This document shows positions 49,829 through 57,368 of a stretch of 64,000 bases of DNA, one piece after another; the first letter of the stretch is position 1, and every line of letters begins with the position of its first letter. The notes below the pieces were generated by a model that made no database searches, was not told the origin of the DNA, and saw only the letters and a program-made list of their open reading frames with translations. The DNA is from Lewinellaceae bacterium (GTDB taxonomy: Bacteria; Bacteroidota; Bacteroidia; Chitinophagales; Saprospiraceae): the NCBI GenBank assembly GCA_020636005.1, contig JACJYR010000008.1, forward strand, positions 1-64,000. The letters run 5' to 3'. The position numbers and the translations under genes are program-made.

Positions 49829-50104
49829 ATGAAGGAATTGACCATAAAAATTACCGACGAAAGCAAACTGGCATTCCTGCTGGAATTACTTTCCCAGCTT
49901 GATTTTATTGAATTTGAGACTAAGTTTTTCAACAAGAGAGGGGCAACCGATGCCGGGCAAAACAAGGATAAGCAGGAACCCTCTTCCCCAACGTTTTCTT
50001 GGGCTGGAGGCCTCAAAGGAATGGACGAAGGACTTTCCTCGGTAGAATGGCAGCATAAAATCAACGAGCTTCGGACAGAAAATGCCCTGCGCCCAACTGA
50101 TTAA
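49829..50104 (+). CDS. Antitoxin-like small protein
   Basis: The 91-residue protein begins MKELTIKITDESKLAFLLEL, a pattern seen in small antitoxins next to PIN toxins, and ends with GGLKGMDEGLSSVEWQHKIN. That C-terminal part is like the toxin-binding tail of DUF2281-type antitoxins. It precedes the PIN gene by 11 bp. The pairing is inferred from order and size. Confidence 0.65.
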   Translation: MKELTIKITDESKLAFLLELLSQLDFIEFETKFFNKRGATDAGQNKDKQEPSSPTFSWAGGLKGMDEGLSSVEWQHKINELRTENALRPTD

Positions 50105-50115
50105 TAACCCCTGTT

Positions 50116-50496
50116 ATGGATTTGGTAGATACCAATATTTTCCTTGAAATACTCTTTCAACAAAATAAGAGCCCGGACTGCGAGCACTATCTCCGCACCC
50201 ATTACGGTAAATTGTATTTTTCTACATTCAGCCTGCATTCCATCGGTGTTCTGCTTTTCAAAAAGAAACAGGTGGCCTTGTTCGATAAGTTTTTAAAAGA
50301 TTTCCCACCAGGAACCTTGATGTTGCCCATTTCAAACAACGGGTATTCCCAACTTTCCTCCGTACAGTCAAAATATAATTTAGACTACGACGATTCATTC
50401 CAATTCCAAGTAGCATCCGAAAACAACCTACGTTTGGTGACAATGGATATGGATTTCAAAAAAACAGTTAGCGACATCCAAGTTATGTTCCTTTAA
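50116..50496 (+). CDS. PIN domain ribonuclease toxin (VapC-like)
   Basis: The 126-residue protein has the PIN acidic constellation: Asp5 in VDTNIFLEIL, Glu11, then DYDDSFQF near residue 94 and VTMDMDF near 112. PIN toxins cleave RNA and are held by an adjacent antitoxin. It lies between the small antitoxin-like gene and a nucleotidyltransferase gene, with gaps of 11 and 9 bp. Confidence 0.85.
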   Translation: MDLVDTNIFLEILFQQNKSPDCEHYLRTHYGKLYFSTFSLHSIGVLLFKKKQVALFDKFLKDFPPGTLMLPISNNGYSQLSSVQSKYNLDYDDSFQFQVASENNLRLVTMDMDFKKTVSDIQVMFL

Positions 50497-50505
50497 TCCA
50501 ACGCT

Positions 50506-50823
50506 ATGACTTTCAACGATCCTGTCACCAATACTGTCCGCACCTTTGTCAAAGACATCCGTAAAGAAGGTGTTCAACTCCGCAGAGCCTACCTTTTTGG
50601 CTCTTACTCCAAGGGAGAGCAGCGTGAAAGTTCAGACATTGACGTGGCCCTGGTGTCCGACGATTTCGTAGGTGTCAGCTTTGAAGATGTCAAAAAATTC
50701 ATTGATGTTACCATCCGAAAGCCGTACTTCCTGATAGAGCTCCACACTTTCAACACTTCCGATTTTGAGGAAGGGAACCCCTTCGTGGATGAAATCAAGC
50801 GCACGGGCATTGAAATTTCATAG
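50506..50823 (+). CDS. MNT-type nucleotidyltransferase domain protein
   Basis: The 105-residue protein has the minimal nucleotidyltransferase motif FGSYSKGEQRESSDIDVALV near residues 27-46 (G-S-x9-D-x-D) and a third acidic position near 84. MNT proteins act as antitoxins that AMPylate HEPN toxins; no HEPN partner is seen, only the PIN gene 9 bp upstream. Its stop is 15 bp from the HlyD-like stop. Confidence 0.85.
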   Translation: MTFNDPVTNTVRTFVKDIRKEGVQLRRAYLFGSYSKGEQRESSDIDVALVSDDFVGVSFEDVKKFIDVTIRKPYFLIELHTFNTSDFEEGNPFVDEIKRTGIEIS

Positions 50824-50838
50824 TCCCAATAGAAACCG

Positions 50839-51741
50839 TCATTCCCCATTCTTAAATCGAACCTCCCCCGGCATCCCGATCTTCAGCGTCCCGTCATTTT
50901 TCACCTCCACTTTCAGGGCATAGACCAGGTTCACCCGTTCCTCCTTCGTTTGGATGGTTTTGGGCGTGAATTCCGCTTCGCCGGCGATCCAGGTGATAGT
51001 GCCGGGAAGTTCCCGGTAGCCATTCTCCCCATCGTCCACCCGCACCTGTACTTGCTGGCCGATTTTTATGTTTTGCAATTGCACGGCACTGGCGTAGGCC
51101 CTCAAAGTGAGGCTGCTCAGGTCAGCGATTTTGTATAGCGGCGTGCCGAAGCCGACCACTTCTGACGGTTCGGACAGTTTGGTCAAAACAGTACCGGTAA
51201 TGGGGTTGTAGATGTAGCATTTCTGCAACTGCTCCTTCAGCACGTCCACCTGTGCAGCGACGGGTTTTTGTTCCGAAAGGATGCCCCGGTTGGCGACCTG
51301 CACGGAGCGGCGGGCGGCGGCAATGCGCTGTTCCAGCACTTCGATTTCGCCGTTCATATCGTCCAGTTGCTTGGGGGTGGCAGCCTTGTCTCTGAGCAAA
51401 AGCTTCACCCGGTCACGCTCCCGGATGACATTTCTTTTCTGGTCTTCCAGCACGGCCACATCGGGTTCTGCTTCTCGCAATTTTTGCGGCAGCGTTTCGA
51501 TGGTGGCCTGTAGTTGGAGCATTTGCAGGTGCAGTTGCGTAGTATCCACGAGGGCGACGAGTTCGCCCGCTTTCAGGGACTGGCCTTCCTCCGCTTTGAG
51601 GAAAAGTAGCCGCCCGTTTGCCTCTGCACCGACGGTGGTGGTGGTGGCCTCGAAGTTGCCGAAGGCGTCGGCGCCGCTTTCTTCCGGCTGGCAGGCAGCG
51701 AGGAAAAAAAGGGGGGACAGGTAAATCAATAGCTGCTTCAA
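50839..51741 (-). CDS. HlyD/YbhG-like periplasmic adaptor (membrane fusion) lipoprotein
   Basis: The 300-residue protein has a lipoprotein signal (LSPLFFLAACQPEE), a biotinyl-lipoyl-like half motif (GRLLFLKAEEGQSLKAGELV near residues 44-63), a long coiled-coil hairpin (about 75-165) and a beta-barrel/second lipoyl region (IYNPITGTVLTKLSEPSEVV). It would link the ABC pump to TolC. There is no good ATG: TTG 51741 opens the signal peptide directly, whereas an upstream GTG at 51792 would overlap the divergent xisH. No minus-strand promoter is visible in the 30-bp gap to xisH. Confidence 0.88.
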   Translation of the reverse strand: MKQLLIYLSPLFFLAACQPEESGADAFGNFEATTTTVGAEANGRLLFLKAEEGQSLKAGELVALVDTTQLHLQMLQLQATIETLPQKLREAEPDVAVLEDQKRNVIRERDRVKLLLRDKAATPKQLDDMNGEIEVLEQRIAAARRSVQVANRGILSEQKPVAAQVDVLKEQLQKCYIYNPITGTVLTKLSEPSEVVGFGTPLYKIADLSSLTLRAYASAVQLQNIKIGQQVQVRVDDGENGYRELPGTITWIAGEAEFTPKTIQTKEERVNLVYALKVEVKNDGTLKIGMPGEVRFKNGE

Positions 51742-51747
51742 AATGGT

Positions 51748-51755
51748 TATTTTTG
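51748..51755 (+). promoter_or_regulatory. Candidate -7 box (TATTTTTG) for xisHI
   Basis: It matches TAnnTTTG, 16 bp before xisH, within the 30 bp that separate it from the divergent HlyD-like start. Confidence 0.45.
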
Positions 51756-51771
51756 TTGAAATAATGGATTT

Positions 51772-52185
51772 ATGGCAAAAGATAAATACCACGATTTAGT
51801 GAGAGACGCCCTGATTCAAGACGGCTGGACAATAACGCATGAGTCCGCACTTTTCAAATTCGGGAACAAAAAAGCTCAGTTTGATTTGGGTGCTGAAAAA
51901 CTCATTGCCGCCGAAAAAGGGAAAGAGCGCATTATGGTTGAAGTGAAAAGTTTTTTGTCAAATTCTGCTTTTTACGAACTGCACGAGGCCGTAGGCCAAT
52001 TCACAAACTACAGAAGGGTTCTTCAGTTGTTAAAAATGGACTACGAAATGATTTTGGCGCTGCCGGAAGACGTGTTTGAAATATTGTTCAACGACGAATT
52101 CGGGCAATTGACCATCGAACAGGAAAAGCTGAAATTCCTGCTTTTTAGACCAATCGAAAAAGAAATATCAAAATGGATAAAGTAA
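51772..52185 (+). CDS. xisH: XisH-like protein
   Basis: The 137-residue protein matches XisH, first described as a controlling factor for excision of the fdxN element in Anabaena. It begins DKYHDLVRDALIQDGWTITH and carries FDLGAEKLIAAEKGKERIMV and EVKSFLSNSAFYE, an endonuclease-like D...E-x-K arrangement. XisH/XisI pairs are widespread in Cyanobacteria and in some Bacteroidetes and Chloroflexi, with unknown targets. The end overlaps xisI by 13 nt. Confidence 0.9.
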   Translation: MAKDKYHDLVRDALIQDGWTITHESALFKFGNKKAQFDLGAEKLIAAEKGKERIMVEVKSFLSNSAFYELHEAVGQFTNYRRVLQLLKMDYEMILALPEDVFEILFNDEFGQLTIEQEKLKFLLFRPIEKEISKWIK

Positions 52186-52514
52186 CTCATTATCAATCGC
52201 TGATAAAAGAAATTCTTCATCGACATATTGGAAATGACTTCCCGCCCAAAGAAGAATATGATGAACAAGTCATTATTGACGATAAACACGGACATTATAT
52301 TCTAATGGGTGTTGGATGGGATGGATACAAAAGGGTACACGGCATCTCCATCCACCTCGACCTGAAAGGCGACAAGATCTGGATCCAGACTGACTGGACT
52401 GAGCCAGGCGTTGCCAAAGAACTTCAGGAATTGGGCGTCCCCAAATCCGACATCGTGCTCGCCTTCCACGCCCCCTACCGCCGCAAGCTGATAGAGGACT
52501 ATGCCGTAGGTTAA
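52173..52514 (+). CDS. xisI: XisI-like protein
   Basis: The 113-residue protein matches XisI: VTHYQSLIKEILHRHI, YILMGVGWDGYKRVHG, KIWIQTDWTEPGVAKEL and FHAPYRRKLIEDYAVG. It starts inside xisH by 13 nt, as expected for a coupled pair, and ends with a 4-nt tail-to-tail overlap with the TolC stop codon. Confidence 0.92.
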   Translation: MDKVTHYQSLIKEILHRHIGNDFPPKEEYDEQVIIDDKHGHYILMGVGWDGYKRVHGISIHLDLKGDKIWIQTDWTEPGVAKELQELGVPKSDIVLAFHAPYRRKLIEDYAVG

Positions 52515-53788
52515 TCCCCTTTCAACGTGCGCCAGGCTGCCTCCACCTGTGCCAACTGCACCTTCCTCGACTGCGCTGACAGCCTCGCCTGCAACTCGGC
52601 ATTGCTCTGCAACAAATAGTCCGTCGCCGTAATGACGCCATGTTCCAATTGCGAGGAAAGCTGCTGTAAAATCTCGCCCTGCAACTTCGCTATCTCCTCG
52701 TCCGAGGCGATTTGGTTTTCTATTTTTGAAATGTCCTCCCGGAATTTTCCATCCAGGTTTTCTATCGTTTGTTCAAATGATCGCTTTTGGTTGTCAATGA
52801 GTTGCGACTGAACAGTGAGTTGCTGGCGTTCCCGGTCGGCCTGCTTCCAGTCCAGTATTTTCCAGGAAAACTGCACCCCGCCGATAAAGTAGGGGCTTAT
52901 TCTATCATCGAAAACATTCAGCGGGTCGGGGTAGCCGACGCCCGTAGTAGCGAAGACGCTGGCTTTGGGTTTCCAATTGGCACTTATCAAATCAGAAGAG
53001 GCAAGGACTTGTTGTTTTTGCAGGTCGAAAAGTGCAATCTCTGGCCGCTGCAACTGCAGACTGTGGACTGCGGACTGTGAACTTGGCAATTCCAAAGCTA
53101 CGTTTTCATCCAACTCCTGCCCCGTCAAACTGCCGAGCACGGCCAGCATGGAGCGGTGGTCGCTTTCCACCGCAGCAATGTTTGAACGGATGCTCAATTG
53201 CTGCACCTGTACCTTTTTGAGTTCGCTCTCCAGCACCACGCCGTGGCGGACGCCCGCTTCCAATTGCTGCGCCCTGGCCTCCAAATCCTTTTGCGTCACT
53301 TCCAGAATTTTTCCCTGTTCCTGCAGGAGCAAGGCACCAAAATAGTATTGGTTCACCTGGTCTTTCAGCTTGTTCAGTTCCACCGCCACCGATTGCCTGT
53401 CCACCGCCAGTTTGGCTTGCTCCAACGTCTTTCGGGCATCGGCCAGGCCGCCGTCGTACAGCAGGTAGGAGGCTTCCAGGTTGGTCAATATATTATAGTG
53501 TGGGATGTTGACCTCCGCCCCGGGAATCTGAAAGGGCAGGCCGAACACCTCGTTTTGCCAGGTCGCCTTGGCGTTCCATTGCACGGAGGGCAAGCGGCTG
53601 GCATTTATATTTTGCAGGCGCAAGTCCGTCAGGTTTTCCAGCAGGGCCGGGTTTTGTGAAATGGCTGTGTTCGATTCGGCGAGGTGGTAGCAATCCTGCA
53701 GGGTCAGCTTGTTTTGGCCAAAAATATTTGACCAAAAGAAACCAAGGTGGATAAAAAGGAGGAGGATTGCTTTGATGATGGTCTGCAT
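52511..53788 (-). CDS. TolC family outer membrane efflux protein
   Basis: The 425-residue protein has a signal peptide (ending NIFGQ), then two TolC repeats made of long helices and outer-membrane strands (QDCYHLAESNTAISQNPALL; ILTNLEASYLLYDGGLADAR; ISPYFIGGVQFSWKILDWKQ). It forms the outer-membrane channel for the YbhGFSR-like pump encoded downstream. It is the first gene of the minus-strand operon. ATG 53788 starts the signal peptide. The HlyD-like partner is separated from it by the plus-strand xisHI pair. Confidence 0.9.
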   Translation of the reverse strand: MQTIIKAILLLFIHLGFFWSNIFGQNKLTLQDCYHLAESNTAISQNPALLENLTDLRLQNINASRLPSVQWNAKATWQNEVFGLPFQIPGAEVNIPHYNILTNLEASYLLYDGGLADARKTLEQAKLAVDRQSVAVELNKLKDQVNQYYFGALLLQEQGKILEVTQKDLEARAQQLEAGVRHGVVLESELKKVQVQQLSIRSNIAAVESDHRSMLAVLGSLTGQELDENVALELPSSQSAVHSLQLQRPEIALFDLQKQQVLASSDLISANWKPKASVFATTGVGYPDPLNVFDDRISPYFIGGVQFSWKILDWKQADRERQQLTVQSQLIDNQKRSFEQTIENLDGKFREDISKIENQIASDEEIAKLQGEILQQLSSQLEHGVITATDYLLQSNAELQARLSAQSRKVQLAQVEAAWRTLKGD

Positions 53789-54172
53789 AGTTGTACTGCT
53801 TTCGGTGGCAAAAGTGTGGCAGGCATTTTCTTTTTGAAAAATTATGCAACGAGTGGCGGAGAAATTCCTGCGAATGCCCCGACCACTGCAACGACAGGTT
53901 TTTCGCCCCATTTGGCCAATCACATAAGTATGTGATTTTTAAAAAAAATGCCCAAACGTAGAGCGCTCCTTTCATCGTGAAATCCTGCCCTTCCATCGGT
54001 CGGGGCTGCTTCTCCGGCTTTATAAAAGCCCTGAAACAAGGCATCCAAGGGCGATCACCCATTCATGCGATTACGCCGCCTGCCCTGCCGCCCCAACTTT
54101 GCATCATCAAATGAAAACAAAAAAAGGCGGCGTACCGCCACTGATTTACAAACCATTTAAAAACTATCTACA
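53789..54172. other. Divergent promoter region (tolC operon / hemerythrin-like gene)
   Basis: This 384-bp gap holds a perfect dyad at 53918-53937 and a CAACTTTGC segment near 54090 that may be a weak -7 box for the plus-strand gene. No gene is supported. Confidence 0.4.
53918..53937. promoter_or_regulatory. Perfect dyad AATCACATA-AG-TATGTGATT, candidate operator
   Basis: Two 9-bp arms with a 2-bp centre lie 130 bp before tolC and 236 bp before the hemerythrin-like gene. The size fits a TetR-type or similar dimeric repressor, but no regulator gene is in the operon. Confidence 0.45.
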
Positions 54173-54856
54173 ATGAGCCAATCATCCAGATTATCCCTAG
54201 TTGTTACGCCCCACAAGGGCATCCGCTATGCCTTCCCGCAGTTGTCCATCAAAGCGGGCAGCCTCGACTATGCCGACAAACGCGCCGTCGCTGATCTGAA
54301 AGACAAAATGACAGAATTCGGCGAACTGCTGGAAGAACACGCCGACCTGGAAAACAGGTTTATCCTGACAGCGCTGGAAGAACGTGCCCCCGGCAGTGCC
54401 AGCCACGACGAAGGCGACCACGAACAGCTCTATTTCCTGCAGGAAAAACTGATGGCAAAACTGGACAAGATCCTCTCGCCCACCGTTTCACCGGCAGATG
54501 CCGCCAGGCTGGGCTACGAGTTTTACCAGGATCTGAGCATGCTCCACGCTGCCCACCTCGAACACATGATGGAAGAAGAAACCGTGACGCAAACTTTGAT
54601 GTGGCAACACTTCACCGACGCCGAACTGATGGCCATTCACGGCCAGATCGTCAGCAGCATCCCCCCGCAGATGATGCTGGCCTGGAGCCAATACATCCTG
54701 CCGGCCCTGAACCCGGCAGAGCGGGAAGAAATGCTGAAAGGCATACAGGCCAACGCACCGGCCCCATTTTTCGAACAAATAATGTCCGTGGCCAAGTCGG
54801 CGCTTGCTGCCAGCGATTTTGAAAAACTGGAGGAAAGCCTGATGCAGCACGCCTGA
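54173..54856 (+). CDS. Hemerythrin-like domain protein
   Basis: The 227-residue cytosolic protein is a four-helix-bundle candidate with histidines and acidic residues in hemerythrin-like positions: TPHKGIRYAF near residue 14, EEHADLENRFI near 56, DEGDHEQLYFLQEKL near 82 and LHAAHLEHMMEEE near 122. Such proteins bind a di-iron centre and sense or scavenge oxygen, NO or iron. The C-terminal 80 residues (MLAWSQYILPALNPAEREEM) are typical of a longer bacterial subgroup. Confidence 0.8.
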   Translation: MSQSSRLSLVVTPHKGIRYAFPQLSIKAGSLDYADKRAVADLKDKMTEFGELLEEHADLENRFILTALEERAPGSASHDEGDHEQLYFLQEKLMAKLDKILSPTVSPADAARLGYEFYQDLSMLHAAHLEHMMEEETVTQTLMWQHFTDAELMAIHGQIVSSIPPQMMLAWSQYILPALNPAEREEMLKGIQANAPAPFFEQIMSVAKSALAASDFEKLEESLMQHA

Positions 54857-54996
54857 AAACCAGCTTAAATTTTCGATAAATCAACTTTGACAGGCAGGGG
54901 GGTAAAGTAGAATAGGGGGTCTCCCATAAATATCGTGAAACGCCCTCACTTCTCACTCCTCGCCTCTCACTTCTTATTCTTAAATCATCCGACTTT

Positions 54997-55470
54997 ATGA
55001 AAACAATCTCATTGAAGACCCTCGTGGTCATGCTCGGCGCTTGCGCCCTTTTCGCTACCAGTTGCAAAGACGACGACGAAGCGACCCCCAACAAAACCAA
55101 GTACCTGACAGGCGGCAACTGGCAACTCACTGCCATGACTTCCGACCCGGCCATCGACTGGTTCGGCACCCCCGTCACGAATGTGTATGCCCAACTGCCC
55201 GCCTGCCTGAAGGACGACCTGACCATCTTCAAAAGCAACGGCACGGTCAACTTCGACGAAGGCGCCTCCAAGTGCCAGCCGAACGATCCGCAGACCAAAA
55301 CCGGCACCTGGACTTTCAACACCGACCAAACCGTGCTTTCTGTAACGCAGGACGGAGAGACGGAGAGCTGGGACATCAGCGAACTGAAGGACAACACCTT
55401 CAAGGCCGTTTACAAAGTGGTCGAAGAAGGTATAACGTACACGTTTTCAGTGACTTTTACAAAGAAGTAA
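54997..55470 (+). CDS. Lipocalin-like lipoprotein
   Basis: The 157-residue product has a lipoprotein signal (CALFATSCKDDDE; the lipobox cysteine is followed by KDDDE) and a beta-barrel domain of the lipocalin-like type common in Bacteroidetes: TGGNWQLTAM, FKSNGTVNFDEGASKC and TGTWTFNTDQTVLSV. The ligand is unknown. A strong terminator follows. Confidence 0.75.
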   Translation: MKTISLKTLVVMLGACALFATSCKDDDEATPNKTKYLTGGNWQLTAMTSDPAIDWFGTPVTNVYAQLPACLKDDLTIFKSNGTVNFDEGASKCQPNDPQTKTGTWTFNTDQTVLSVTQDGETESWDISELKDNTFKAVYKVVEEGITYTFSVTFTKK

Positions 55471-55489
55471 TTTGCATAATTTTGTGATG

Positions 55490-55530
55490 GCGGTTGATGG
55501 GCTTGTTCCCATCAACCGCTTTATTATTTA
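55490..55530 (+). terminator. Rho-independent terminator
   Basis: A perfect 12-bp stem (GCGGTTGATGGG / CCCATCAACCGC) with a 6-nt loop is followed by TTTATTATTTA. Confidence 0.9.
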
Positions 55531-55592
55531 TCCACTCGCAGCAGGAAAAAGGCAGTTCGTTGCAAAAATTAGCGGGGAATAAAACAGCAAGC

Positions 55593-55600
55593 TACTTTTG
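55593..55600 (+). promoter_or_regulatory. Candidate -7 box (TACTTTTG) for the LytS gene
   Basis: It matches TAnnTTTG and ends 6 bp before the ATG at 55607, which would give a nearly leaderless transcript. The -33 element is not clear. Confidence 0.35.
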
Positions 55601-55606
55601 CTCCCA

Positions 55607-56611
55607 ATGAAAAACAAGACCACCATCATTGCCCATTTGGCCTTTTGGCTTTTCTACACTTCGGTCGTAGGCACGGGGGGCTACATACTTTCGGAGGGGC
55701 AGGAGGGTTGGTATTTTATTATTAATAGTTTGCTGTTTGGGGGGATAGTTGTGTATGGCAACCTGTGGTTTATCCTTCCTTTTTTGCTAGCTAAAAAATA
55801 CAAGCGGTTTGGGCTTACAGCAATTGTGTTTATTACGGTTATAATTGTATTGCGCTTAAATACAGAGCACATATTCGGCCTGCATTTTACAGATAAATAT
55901 GGCTGGCCGGCGCAATTTATTCTTACGATGCAAATGCTGGCTTTGATGCTGCTAAGCACCATGTTCGGCGGCTTCCTTCAGTGGCTCAACGACCGGGAAC
56001 GGGAGGTTTTACTACAAAAAGAAAAATTGCAGGGCGAACTGAAATTCCTGAAAACACAGGTAAACCCGCATTTCATGTTCAACACCCTTAACAACATCTA
56101 CTCCCTGGCCTACCGCCAGCACCCGAACGCCGCCCCGATGATCGCCACCCTATCCAAAATCATGCGCTACCACCTCTACGACGGCAGCCGGGAGCGGGTG
56201 GGCTTACAAAAGGAGGCGGAAATGCTGCAAGATTATATCGCCCTGCAGCGCCTCAAATACGGTGATTCGTTAAATGTAGATTTCTACACCGAAGGCATCG
56301 AAAACCAGCACGAAATAGCGCCGCTGCTGCTGGTTAATTTTATCGAAAACAGCTTTAAGCACGGCGATATGGACACCAACCCAGAGGCTTTCGTCAATGT
56401 GAATTTGACCGTAGAAAAAGGCGAGTTGCATTTCACGGTGGAGAACAGTTTTAGATTCCCTTCGGGAATGACAAAAACGGAGGAAATTGAGGAGGGTGTC
56501 GGCTTGAAAAACTCAAAACGGCTGCTGGATTTGGCCTATCCGGGGCGGAGCAGCCTGGAGACGAAGGCGGAGGGCGGTACTTTTTTGGTGGACTTGCGGT
56601 TAAAGCTTTGA
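55607..56611 (+). CDS. LytS-family sensor histidine kinase
   Basis: The 334-residue protein has four N-terminal transmembrane helices (about 8-125) and the His_kinase (PF06580) domain. The phospho-acceptor is His155 in QVNPHFMFNTLNNIYSL, the N box is LLLVNFIENSFKHG, and a glycine box EEGVGLKNSKRLL is visible. It would phosphorylate the LytTR regulator at 57365, but an antitoxin/PIN pair lies between the two genes. ATG 55607 is chosen over TTG 55598. Confidence 0.92.
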   Translation: MKNKTTIIAHLAFWLFYTSVVGTGGYILSEGQEGWYFIINSLLFGGIVVYGNLWFILPFLLAKKYKRFGLTAIVFITVIIVLRLNTEHIFGLHFTDKYGWPAQFILTMQMLALMLLSTMFGGFLQWLNDREREVLLQKEKLQGELKFLKTQVNPHFMFNTLNNIYSLAYRQHPNAAPMIATLSKIMRYHLYDGSRERVGLQKEAEMLQDYIALQRLKYGDSLNVDFYTEGIENQHEIAPLLLVNFIENSFKHGDMDTNPEAFVNVNLTVEKGELHFTVENSFRFPSGMTKTEEIEEGVGLKNSKRLLDLAYPGRSSLETKAEGGTFLVDLRLKL

Positions 56612-56654
56612 ATTTCTTACAAACATAGGCCTGCCCATTCTACCTTTTTACCAT

Positions 56655-56662
56655 TATATTTG
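56655..56662 (+). promoter_or_regulatory. Candidate -7 box (TATATTTG) of the PIN module
   Basis: It matches TAnnTTTG exactly, 29 bp before the antitoxin start and downstream of the kinase stop, so the toxin-antitoxin pair can be transcribed on its own. Confidence 0.5.
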
Positions 56663-56664
56663 CA

Positions 56665-56689
56665 TAGGCAGAAAAATAAACACTGCCTA
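56665..56689. promoter_or_regulatory. Operator-like dyad TAGGCAG..CTGCCTA
   Basis: Perfect 7-bp arms (56665-56671 and 56683-56689) separated by 11 bp lie between the -7 box and the antitoxin start, the usual place for antitoxin autoregulation. Confidence 0.45.
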
Positions 56690-56691
56690 AG

Positions 56692-56931
56692 ATGATCATG
56701 ATAACCATTGAAGTAGAGGTCAGCCCTACAATTGTAAACAAAGTGGGCATGGAGGCACTAAAACAGCGGCTTCAACGCACAATAGAGTTGGAGGAACTTG
56801 CCCTATTAGCGCAGGAATTAGATCTAAAAATGAAAGCAGCGGGGGTTGATTTTAAATCCTTGACAGAACAGGCACGGGAAGAAGCGTGGGAAGAGTATAA
56901 AGCAACCCACCTCCAAAAACACCTTGAATGA
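56692..56931 (+). CDS. Antitoxin-like small protein
   Basis: The 79-residue acidic helical protein (LEELALLAQELDLKMKAAG, EEAWEEYKATHLQKH) precedes the PIN gene with a 4-nt ATGA overlap, the standard antitoxin-toxin order. The family is not recognised by motif. ATG 56692 or 56698 could serve. Confidence 0.75.
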   Translation: MIMITIEVEVSPTIVNKVGMEALKQRLQRTIELEELALLAQELDLKMKAAGVDFKSLTEQAREEAWEEYKATHLQKHLE

Positions 56932-57368
56932 ACCGCTATGCGACCGATGCCAATGTGATTTTTGCGAGCCTGATCAGCGGCAAAGAAGTGTATGGGCAAA
57001 TGTTTGCCAACAACAAATTTTACCTGCCGGATTTTGCCCTCTCCGAAATCCAAAAATACCAGCCCGAGATTTTGCGGAAAACCAAAATGCCATTTGAAGA
57101 TCTGAAGAAATATACACTAGGCATTTTTGATAGGATTACGATTGTACCAAACCTCCTGGTCACTACCAAAAGCTTCCTGGAAGCATTTCATTTATGCAAA
57201 GACATTGACGAAAAGGACACGCCTTATTTGGCACTGTCCATTGAGTTTGACATAGAATTGCTCACGAATGACCTGGAATTATTGACGGGCTTGAGAAGTA
57301 AAGGCTTTCAAAAAGTCATTTCCCTTTCTGAGTTTTTTGATAAAATGAATGATTTTGCAAATCCATGA
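56928..57368 (+). CDS. PIN domain ribonuclease toxin
   Basis: The 146-residue protein has Asp8 in YATDANVIFASL, a conserved acidic pair in DIDEKDTPYLALS (near residue 90) and LLTNDLEL near 110, as in VapC-type toxins of the COG2405/PIN_3 kind. It overlaps the antitoxin by 4 nt and the LytTR regulator start by 4 nt (ATGA at 57365), so it is translationally coupled on both sides. Confidence 0.85.
   Translation: MNRYATDANVIFASLISGKEVYGQMFANNKFYLPDFALSEIQKYQPEILRKTKMPFEDLKKYTLGIFDRITIVPNLLVTTKSFLEAFHLCKDIDEKDTPYLALSIEFDIELLTNDLELLTGLRSKGFQKVISLSEFFDKMNDFANP

Noticed and set aside
53789..53923. Upstream extension of TolC to 53923
   Set aside because: It would add 45 basic and cysteine-rich residues before a clean signal peptide that starts at ATG 53788.
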